NCBI RefSeq assembly: GCF_047496725.1
Contig: NC_132978.1
Span: forward strand, 13,646,001 to 13,710,000
Origin: Anoplolepis gracilipes
Lineage: Eukaryota; Arthropoda; Insecta; Hymenoptera; Formicidae
DNA length: 64,000 nt
Reading direction: 5' to 3'
In this document: piece after piece, positions 44,598 through 56,239 of the stretch
Position numbering within the stretch: the stretch's first letter is position 1
Layout: each line of letters starts with the position of its first letter
Notes under the pieces: model-generated
Told to the model about the DNA's origin: nothing
The model's database searches: none
What the model saw: only the letters and a program-made list of their open reading frames with translations
Position numbers and translations under genes: made by a program

Positions 44598-44727
44598 GAT
44601 GGCTTCTGCAGACAGGACGTAATAACGTTTGCCGCACGGCAAAAGGTGACGCGATAACCAATCAATCTTTCGCTTTTGTGGAAAAGTTGTTAATTGCGTT
44701 ACCGTGTCCTGTCTGCGGGAGCCATTA
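44598..44727. mobile_element. Foldback element with GATGGCTTCTGCAGACAGGAC ends
   Basis: The ends match in inverse orientation (GTCCTGTCTGCGGGAGCCATT). The interior, with ATAACCAATCAATC, is less well paired. Confidence 0.65.
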
Positions 44728-44882
44728 AGGGAGTTTTACAATGCGTTGTCAATGTCCAGTTGCCAATTGCTAACACACATGTATATATACATATATCAAG
44801 TGCTCGGTGTAAACTAAGCTTATATTGCTAGCATCGTATCTCGCCTTTAAAGGCCCGGGCACATAAAAAAACTTAAGCTGTA

Positions 44883-45024
44883 AGGATGATTCCACAATAG
44901 CTGTCGTAAGTCGGATGTCGGAAGAGTTGACCAATCACAGTTGACTTTAGAGAAGAATAATCGAATATGATTGGTCAATTCTTCCGGCATCCGACTTACG
45001 ACAGCTATTGTGGAATCACCCTAA
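44883..45024. mobile_element. Foldback element, family B
   Basis: A nearly full-length copy with both arms, TTGACCAATCACAG and TATGATTGGTCAA near the loop. It shares its right end with the next element. Confidence 0.85.
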
Positions 45025-45178
45025 GGCCGATATTACATTTGTCGTATGACCAATTTTTCAAGCATATTGATTAGCTGCAGGATAGAAAAGTTCTCAAATC
45101 TCTAGAAATTTTCTATCCTGAGCCAATCCACACGTTAGAAAAATTTGTCGTACGACAAATGTAATAGTACCTTAGGCT
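45025..45178. mobile_element. Foldback element with AAGGCCGATATTACATTTGT ends
   Basis: The arms ATTACATTTGTCGTA and TACGACAAATGTAAT are inverted. An inner pair GGATAGAAAAGTT and AATTTTCTATCC is present, with GACCAATTTT and GAGCCAATCC as eroded CCAAT boxes. Confidence 0.75.
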
Positions 45179-45189
45179 GGTTCCACAAT

Positions 45190-45331
45190 GGCCTTGTTTA
45201 CACCGACATACTTTGATACGCGTACTAAATACTACTGGCCAATCATAGCCGTTCCATTCTGTAGAAGACTGACCATAATTGGCTAATATAGTACTTAGTA
45301 CGGGTATCAAGTGCTCAGTGTAAACTAAGCT
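45190..45331. mobile_element. Foldback element, family A
   Basis: In inverse orientation to the copy at 10412-10553: GGCCTTGTTTACACCGACAT at the left, GTGTAAACTAAGC at the right, with TGGCCAATCATAG inside. Confidence 0.8.
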
Positions 45332-45334
45332 AAG

Positions 45335-45462
45335 ACATAGCTGTCGTAAGTCGGATGTCGTAAAAGTTGCCCAAATCATATTCGATTATTCTTCTCTAAA
45401 GTCAACTGTGATTGGTCAACTCTTCCGACATCCGATTTACGATAGCTATTGTAGAATCACCC
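45335..45462. mobile_element. Foldback element, family B (left end truncated)
   Basis: Starts within the arm at ACATAGCTGTCGTAAGTCGG and ends at TATTGTAGAATCACCC. It abuts family A copies on both sides. Confidence 0.8.
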
Positions 45463-45470
45463 GAACCGTC

Positions 45471-45588
45471 CTACGCGTACTAAGTACTATACTAGCCAAT
45501 CATGGCCAGTCTTCTAAAGAATGGAATGGCTATGATTGGCCAGTAGTATTTAGTACGCGTATCAAAGTATGTCGGTGTAAACAAGGCC
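45471..45588. mobile_element. Foldback element, family A (left end truncated)
   Basis: It lacks the left terminus but has TACGCGTACTAAGTACTATA, then CTAGCCAATCATGG, and the complete right arm ending GTAAACAAGGCC. Confidence 0.8.
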
Positions 45589-45589
45589 T

Positions 45590-45745
45590 ATACGATACAA
45601 TGAGACTTTAAGACGTAAGACTTCAGAAATTAATCAATCACAATTGAGTTTAGAAAAGAATCATGAATATGATTGGTTCGTAAGTCGAAAGAATCAATTA
45701 GATTTGTTTATCTCTTCACGTTTAACTGTGATTGGTTAATTTCTT
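45590..45745. mobile_element. Foldback element, family C (diverged)
   Basis: ACAATGAGACTTTAAGACGTA and AATTAATCAATCACAATTGA match family C. The right arm is rearranged but retains TGTGATTGGTTAATTTCTTA. Confidence 0.65.
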
Positions 45746-45746
45746 A

Positions 45747-45897
45747 AGGCCGCCGCACACATTTTTACATAACGCATAATGCACATACATAAGGAAACTG
45801 ATTGGTCTATAAACACATGCATAAGGAATTCAACCAATCGAATTCCTTATGTATATACATTATGCGTTATGGAAAAGTATGTGCTGCGGCCCTTAGT
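45747..45897. mobile_element. Foldback element, family 1
   Basis: Ends AAGGCCGCCGCACACATTTTT and GTATGTGCTGCGGCCCTT are inverted. Inside lie CATAACGCATAATG pairs and GGAATTCAACCAATCGAATTCC. It is a better copy of 320-457. A smaller palindrome (GGACTAAGG...CCTTAGTCC) follows at 45903-45945. Confidence 0.85.
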
Positions 45898-46016
45898 TTC
45901 ACACGGACTAAGGACTAAGGATATTCCTTAGTCCGTGGTTTCACTTTCACATAGTTTGAATTTTAACGTCCTCTCGAAAAACTTACAAAAACATTTTGCG
46001 TTTTGACGGGCCAATT

Positions 46017-47092
46017 ATGACGGAAAAAATTATACAGCTGAAAGCAAAGCACGTAAAAATAGATATGTTAGTACTTAAAAGTTTGTTGGAGGCAGAAAAT
46101 GATGACGAAATTAAAAGAAATGAAGACCAACAACAAATTAATGGTAAACTTTATTGTTTGCAAATATGTAAAATAGTTTAATTTAAATTAAAAAAAAAAA
46201 AAAATATAATGAATTTGAAAAGAAAAATAACAAAAGTTATCATATGTAACTTATTAAATATTACTTATTGGTTTTAAATTCACTTTAAAAGATATAGAAT
46301 TTGTGTAACAAACTTCAAAATCTATTTGTAATAAAATCAAGTCACACAGCTTATATAACTTGTGTGTATATTCTGATAAATATTTTGTATATCATATTTT
46401 TTTAAATATTTTCTTTTTTTTTTTTTTTTTTTTTTTTTATATTACATGATACATAACATTATAAACGAAATTTTTTTACAAATTATATAGATTCCCAATA
46501 AGTTACACAGGATTATATAATTTTTATATTTTTATAGAAGATAAATCTAAAATTAAAACATTAACATCAAAATTGGCTGTTTTTGAAGAAAAACTGTGTA
46601 CAGAAACTCGAAATTTAGAGCACAAAAATAATGAGTTATCAAAACATAATACTTATTTAGTAAGTATAATTATATATTTATTTAATTATTAACTTAAGAA
46701 CTAACATTACATTTTTTCATCCAATATTCTTTGATGTTTTATTATTGCTAACTGCTTTTTTTAATAGGGAAAACTAGAAACGGAAAGAAACAAGTTTTTG
46801 CAAGAAATTAGACAGTTGGAGGAAAAACGAAACAACTTGAGATCATTTAAACCAAACTTACAAGATCAGCAAGTTTTAGAACTAGGAAAGTAAGTATCAT
46901 GATTCCATACCTTGATATACTCTTGTTTTATATCGTTTTGTTTTATAGGAAAAAATTAAAAATATACAAAGATTTAACAAGGATTCAGTGGGATTATGAA
47001 GCTACAAAACATAGTATAAAAGGCTGTATCCTTTTGCAATATTTATGACCTAATTTATTAAAAACAGCTGACATACATCTACTTATACATAC

Positions 47093-47140
<48 letters not shown>

Positions 47141-47398
47141 GCATATGCACAACATACTTCAAAGTATATTAAATACTGCAATTTCTCTTTTTCTACATAA
47201 AATTAGAAAAATTTAAATTATGGTCAGGCATATTTTTGAATAACATAATCTTTAATTCTTGACACAGATGTCTCGAATAAATATGATTATATTCATTACT
47301 TTTGTCATAAGAATCAAGAGGCTAACGATAAATTAGTAGATTCTCTATGGTATGAAATATATTTGTCTACTAGCAAAGCTAGAAATATAAGTTCTTAA
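46017..47398 (+). CDS. SPC24: Spc24-like kinetochore (NDC80 complex) protein, five exons
   Basis: Exons: 46017-46143, 46538-46659, 46768-46889, 46949-47025, 47268-47398; 192 residues (vertebrate SPC24 about 197). The first two thirds are charged and heptad-rich, predicting a long coiled coil (KTLTSKLAVFEEKL, EIRQLEEKRNNLRSFK). The C-terminal part matches the Spc24 globular domain pattern: IYKDLTRIQWDYEA, then SIKGYV, then a terminal DSLWYEI. Spc24 pairs with Spc25 and anchors the NDC80 complex to the inner kinetochore. Sequence conservation is low, so the call rests on domain order, length and the WDY/KG/LW landmarks. Intron 4 looks U12-type. An ATG lies in a leader overlapped by foldback-derived DNA upstream. 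It is divergent from coronin and convergent with the LDAF1-like gene. Confidence 0.75.
47026..47267 (+). other. Probable U12-type (minor spliceosome) intron in Spc24
   Basis: The 5' splice site reads GTATCCTTTT, the minor-class consensus. Only this donor gives phase 1 into the next exon (GGC-T|AT, Gly-Tyr). A branch-like TCTTTAAT lies about 13 nt from the terminal AG, inside the usual U12 window. The intron is 242 nt and contains a short CA repeat at 47107-47138. Confidence 0.75.
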
Positions 47399-47978
47399 AC
47401 ATTTTGTAACTAATATAGTCATAATTTCGTGTATACATTTTATTTTGTAAAGTATTTTTTCTTCAAATTTATAATATCAATCTAGTTCAACACTGATAAA
47501 CAATGTAATTGATTAATTATAAAACACATTCTTGTAATTGATAATTTATTTAATGTGTTCTAACAATAGATAAGTTTATTTTTGCTATTGCTCTGAATTT
47601 ATTATTGCAAAGCATGGGAGGGAATTTTTATTAAAAAAATTGCATTTATTTTATAAAAATATATATTAAACTTGGACACAGGTGAAAACAGTCATGTTGC
47701 GCTAATCAATCTCTATATTTATTTGATTCTATTATATTTCTACTTTTAGATGTTTTTGAATTACATACTTTTAATATATAAAACTATATAAGACTATGTT
47801 TATTATTTAACATACAAGAATATATTAGTCTATTATTAATGAAGATGTGTATGTGTTTGAATACAATTAGGGTAGATCTATGAAGTAAATTCATAATTAG
47901 CATGGTGAAGACATTCTTTCAATTTTTATTTATTTTTTAAATCTCAGTAAAAATGTAACTATACTCTAAATTTCTTTA
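47399..47978. other. Convergent 3' gap between Spc24 and LDAF1-like gene
   Basis: 580 bp of AT-rich DNA serving as 3' UTRs. No foldback element or gene is present. Confidence 0.5.
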
Positions 47979-48762
47979 TTAGGTTTTCTCACAGATTAAA
48001 AGATTAAATGTATGATTTGTACAATAAAATATATAATAGATGAAAAGAAAAGAGAAGAAGACGCATAATGCTATCATCATAAAAGTACTCACAATACAGA
48101 AAAGTATGCAGCTTAAAATACTCGCACCAATAGCCAATACTGTTACTGAAAATATAAAATATGCTTGCAAGAATGCAATGATCTTGCAACAAAGAATAAA
48201 AATATTATTTCTCACCTTGAATCATTATAAAACCAATAAATGCAAATACAGCACTGATAATACCAAATATGACAAACAGAAGAATGGGCGTTAATAACGA
48301 CGCTATCGTAACAAAGATGGTCACTTGCAGGAAAGGATTATGGACAAACTGTTCTTTAAATTTGAGAATGTACATACAAACAATAGGATGATATAAAATT
48401 GTTTGCCACCTTCTGGCATATTCTTCATCTGAAAATATACATTATTAATACTTAATTCTTTTTCAATCTCTTAACATTATAAGAAATATATAAGAGTAAG
48501 AAGTATACTCAACATAGTATGTAACATTAGAATATACTCACAATACATAATTATTGAATTATATATTGTGTTGTCATTCTTTGCCTGAAATAAAATAAGT
48601 TTTTCTCATCTGTCTAAAATCGACAATAGCAAAAATGAATAGTAAAATAAAATAGATAACAATCGAAATCATTGATGCTTAATATTAAGTAGAGATTAAT
48701 ACAAAGAGAAAAATGATAATTTTTCAGACAGTAGAGTTATAGATTTACTTTACCTCTGCCAT
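47979..48762 (-). CDS. Promethin/LDAF1-like small membrane protein, four exons
   Basis: Exons in transcript order: 48754-48762, 48542-48584, 48216-48428, 47979-48145; 143 residues. A short hydrophilic N-terminus (with YEEYARRWQTILYHP) is followed by four closely spaced hydrophobic segments with tight turns from about residue 53 onward, and a short polar tail. This layout, length and an NPFLQ motif before the first hairpin resemble promethin/TMEM159 (lipid droplet assembly factor 1), which works with seipin at ER sites of droplet formation. No catalytic motif is present, so the family call is tentative; any small double-hairpin ER protein would look similar. All junctions are canonical and in phase. 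The first coding exon encodes only three residues. Confidence 0.5.
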
Positions 48763-49104
48763 TAGTAAATGTCTTTCTTAGATGGTTAGAATGTCAATCT
48801 TTAAAATCCGGCTATTTTAATAAATATTTCTCTGATCGTACACGCAAGTTGCATTCTGTTTCACGCATATGCATGCATTTATCGACCGTATACGTTACGT
48901 GTTACGCATAAATATATATATATATGCGCATATTTTATACATATATATATATATATATACATATGTGTATAAAATATGCACATCTTGATTGGCAATGGAA
49001 ACCACTAGGGATGGGCAAAAATCACTCGATGTTTTTGCGCTCGATTAATTACTAAGCCAAAGGTTTTTTTCTTCGATGTTACTAGATTTATAACTAGATT
49101 TTAC
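48763..49104. promoter_or_regulatory. LDAF1-like gene upstream region
   Basis: It contains an AT-rich imperfect palindrome at about 48925-48980 (GCATATTTTATACATA and inverse). It is otherwise unassigned promoter-proximal DNA. Confidence 0.4.
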
Positions 49105-49263
49105 TAAGGGTCAATCTTCAATGCGTAGTCTGATGCGGGCTTATAGAGGTATCAGACTTCGCATTAAAGATTAAAATTTGACCAATCAGGACAAAGAAAT
49201 TTTTCTACAAGAAAAATTTCTTTGTCCTGATTGGTCAAATTTTAATCTATTGTAGACCTGGCC
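49105..49263. mobile_element. Foldback element, family E, with perfect 37-bp inner arms
   Basis: 49169-49205 and 49211-49247 are exact inverse copies around a 5-nt TACAA loop. The arm contains TTTGACCAATCAGGAC. Outer flanks (CAATCTTCAATG, ATTGTAGACC) are less well paired. Confidence 0.9.
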
Positions 49264-49402
49264 TTATGGGGGCCAGGTCTACAATAGCTGTCGTAAGTCG
49301 GATGTCGGAAGAGTTGACCAATCACAGTTGACTTTAGAGAAGAATAATTGGGCAACTCTTACGACATTCAAATTACGACAGCTATTGTAGAACCGGCCTA
49401 AG
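49264..49402. mobile_element. Foldback element, family B
   Basis: GGCCAGGTCTACAATAGCTG, through GTTGACCAATCACAG, with right arm TTACGACAGCTATTGTAGAA and CCGGCC. The end sequences differ from the copy at 35346 while the arm core is the same. Confidence 0.85.
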
Positions 49403-49411
49403 TAGAAATAT

Positions 49412-49684
49412 CAGACAATTAGAAAGAGACAAAATCAAAGGCGCGTTCCGATATTCACTGCTAGTACTGAAAATCTATAGTGTACGTGACGTAAATTATA
49501 GATTTTCAGTACTGGCAGTGAATATCGGAACGCGCCTGAAGTGACATTGGCTATCATTGTTTATTCGCGCATGCGTAATGCGCAGTTTTTGATATTTTAG
49601 AGCGGACTTAGACTCAGACTATGCGCATAATCTAACAGACAAGGACAGCCAAGTCACTTGACTTTGTCTCTTTCTAATCGCCTT
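49412..49684. mobile_element. Nested foldbacks (outer AATTAGAAAGAGACAAA arms, inner 41-bp palindrome)
   Basis: The outer arms at about 49417-49437 and 49663-49680 are inverted. Inside, 49439-49479 and 49497-49537 are 41-bp inverse copies with one mismatch (AGGCGCGTTCCGATATTCAC). Neither carries a CCAAT core. Confidence 0.75.
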
Positions 49685-49721
49685 ATACTCTTTTAGCTGG
49701 CTCCCGCGCTCTATTCTATGG

Positions 49722-49888
49722 CTGCGTTTCCGCTGAGCTCGTCACGCATCGCGTCATGCCGCGCGTCACAAGGTAAACCAATCAAAACATTCTAAAAGAG
49801 TCGCGTCAAAAATAGTCCAATAAAATGGAACGTTTTGATTGGTTTACATCGTAACGCGCGGCATGACGCGCTCAGTGGAAACGCAGCC
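49722..49888. mobile_element. Foldback element, family G
   Basis: GGCTGCGTTTCCGCTGAG, then GCGTCATGCCGCGCGT, then GTAAACCAATCAAAAC are mirrored by the right arm ending GGAAACGCAGCC. Confidence 0.85.
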
Positions 49889-49889
49889 T

Positions 49890-49977
49890 AACTGGATGAA
49901 AATACAACACGTTGATTGGCTGCCGCGACGCTACCCCGACGCAGTAGCCAATCAACGTGTTTATTTTCATCTAATTG
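49890..49977. mobile_element. Foldback element, short
   Basis: AACACGTTGATTGGCT and AGCCAATCAACGTGTT with TGAAAATA flanks; arms are about 30 bp. It abuts family G. Confidence 0.8.
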
Positions 49978-50868
49978 GGAAAATGGCGGACACGAGAGTA
50001 CTCACCCTTATAGAACCTAAACGAGAGTACTCCACCTTTATAGAGCCTTAATAATGTTTCTACCGTATCCGATCTCGAATCTGACTCGATTCTGACCCGA
50101 TTTGAACCCTCGATGGAAACATAGTCTATAATTGCTTTGCACCAAGCTTCATATAGTATTGCCATTTCTGATTAGAACTATTAGGCCGAAAACACACAAA
50201 AAAACTTAAGCCATAAGCTTTAAGTCATTACCGAATCGACCAATCACAGTCGAGAATTTAAGCAGAACTGTTGTTCACTGAACCTTGTTAGAATCAGATT
50301 AGGTTAGAGAACCGCCGCCATTTTTCCTCCAACGGAGAATGGGGAAAATAGTTTGCGGTATGTACTTTATAATCTAGTGACTTTATCACAGATCGAATGT
50401 CGAATCCACAGACTTCTATTCTTCTATATAGAAGTCTGTGGTCGAATCAGTCGAACCAGTTAAAGTTACCTTTTACATTTTAGTATTTATACATCATTTT
50501 TCTTTGTGATTTCAATAAAATTTTTAATTTTACGAAAAGTACATATGTTTTTATTGTGTAGTGAGAGTTATAAAAAAAAGTGTGATACTATGGTTAATGG
50601 TCAAAGGATGGGAATATCTGTTAATCAATACTTAACCTAACTTAAATAGCTTAATTTTTGAAAGTTTTTAATTTTTAAACTAAAGTTTCACATAAATAAA
50701 AAGAATTTTTAATAATGTTTTTAATAATGTTTAGAATAATAAGTTTTCATGACTGGCACACTAATCGATTACTTAATATACGCATGAGAGTCACGATATG
50801 TTTCAATGAAATCGTCAATGAAATCCAATATTTTAATAAGTTAACATGAAGTTAAAACGATCGCATTG
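49978..50868 (+). promoter_or_regulatory. SLC17A9 upstream region with eroded foldbacks
   Basis: It contains a short tandem duplication at 49992-50046 (ACGAGAGTACTC units), an eroded palindrome at 50053-50122, a fragment with GACCAATCACAGTCGAG at about 50240-50260, and a palindrome at 50407-50451 (CCACAGACTTCTAT and inverse). From about 50500 to the ATG the DNA is AT-rich and featureless. Confidence 0.45.
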
Positions 50869-54606
<3,738 letters not shown>

Positions 54607-54804
54607 ATTAAGTTCTGTATAGCCAACACGTATTTCACTTGAAGTTAAAGTTTTATTTATATTCTTTTTTGCATGTAAAAAAAAAGGAAAAAAAAAAGAA
54701 TCGATGATGCTTATAAATATTACAGAGTAAAAAATGCGAATCTGTAATCAGTGATTCTATAAGTTTTTTATTTATTGTTTGTCCATTGTTGAACCACCGA
54801 ACTA

Positions 54805-54876
54805 TTGGGTTGGCAAATAAGTGAGGAGTGAACTTGCGCCGAACAAAAAACCGAACGAACTTATTTGCCAACCCAA
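54805..54876. mobile_element. Mariner terminal-repeat remnant (72 bp)
   Basis: It begins TTGGGTTGGCAAATAAGT and ends with the exact inverse (ACTTATTTGCCAACCCAA), flanked by TA on each side. TTGGGTTGGCAA...AAGT is the terminal repeat of insect mariner elements. Only the ends survive, fused with about 35 bp between. Confidence 0.85.
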
Positions 54877-54905
54877 TATATCCTATAAATAAATAAATAT
54901 ATATA

Positions 54906-55004
54906 TTTTGCCCTTTATTGTTTCGTTTTAATTGAAAATGTGATTATTTTTCACCGCCGCTTCTCTTTTGTTCCTCTTTCGTTATCTTTATTAGCAAATG
55001 CTAG

Positions 55005-55047
<43 letters not shown>

Positions 55048-55158
55048 CACATATATATAACTAGCATTTGCTAATAAAAACGAAAGAGGAACAAAAGAGA
55101 AGCGGCGGTGAAAAATAATCACATTTTCAATTAAAACGAAACAATCAAAGGGCAAAAT
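54906..55158. repeat. Inverted duplication with about 105-bp arms around (TA)n
   Basis: The left arm (TTTTGCCCTTTATTGTTTCG, through CACCGCCGCTTCTC, to GCAAATGCTAGTTATATA) is repeated inversely at the right with only a few small indels. A TA tract forms the centre. It has no resemblance to the CCAAT foldback families. Confidence 0.9.
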
Positions 55159-56239
55159 GAAAGCTAAACAACCGATATACAGATGAGTGATACATATATA
55201 TATATATATATGTATATTCAAATTAAAAAACAAATATAATTACAGACGTTTTGATTTTTCGTTTTAGAATCATTTTCAGTGGTGTGTATATAAACATTAA
55301 AATGTAAATATAATTATATTAAAACATTACAAACAATATCAAGTCAGTCACCAGTCGACAAAATTAAAGGTGCAAATATATATATTTGTTCATCTTTACA
55401 TCGTCTGTTTGGCTCTGATTTTGGCTTTTGATTATATATGTTTCGCTGCACAACATTTGTTTTTAAAGGAATACTTTTTTTCTGGGCTTCTAAGCTCATT
55501 TCTAAAAGTTCCCAAATATTCTTTCATGCAATTCTGAGAGGAGAGAAACCTAACCTATTTTATTTTATGTATATAAATTGCAACTTTTATATTAAGTAAA
55601 TATATTGTTTTGTTAGGTTAGAACTCGGTTGGTACATCGGTATTCCCTTAATTTAATATTTTAATCTAATTTTTAATGCAACACGCTGATTTACATTTCT
55701 GTGAGAAAAAGCAATATAAAAGTAAAATATATATATATTTGTCTTTATCTATGTGAGTACCTACCCCCACTCCTCAAATAAAGGCAAACAAATAAAGGCG
55801 GTGAGTAGCGATCGGACACAATGCTTATTGGCCAGATGAAAATGAGATTTTTTTGATTGGTCAACCATGCTGATTACCGTAGGCATCGGTCGATTTGTGT
55901 GGTGTGTTCGATCTTCGATCGAACATGTGCGCAATCAGGACAATCCCGGATTCCGACAAACGCTCGGTCTATATACTTTTATGTCTATGCATATTTGACC
56001 AAGCTTAATATCGGCCTTTATTGCAAATGCCGCATAATACTTAGTAGTCTAACCTAACTTAAGCTCACGTTTCAATGGTTTCAAACTTGTCAGTGTAATT
56101 GTCCAATAGACAATTGACTGCAAATATTGTGTTTTCAATAATTTTTTTACTATTTTACTGAATAATAAGCAATTATTGATAGTTGGCAGGAAAAATTGTT
56201 ATTGTGAGTAAGAATAATAAAGGAGTTACAACAGATTCC

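Larger units (their letters stand above)
54607..56239. other. Gap between SLC17A9 and Dicer-1
   Basis: It contains a mariner remnant (54805-54876) and a 253-bp foldback (54906-55158). The rest includes short A/T arrays and, at about 55826-55866, TATTGGCCAG and TTGATTGGTCAACC boxes close to the presumed Dicer-1 promoter. No further gene is recognised. Confidence 0.5.

Noticed and set aside
45113..45611. Two open frames with nearly identical peptides in the coronin/Spc24 gap
   Set aside because: The similarity comes from copies of foldback families A and B; the frames span element borders and match no gene family.
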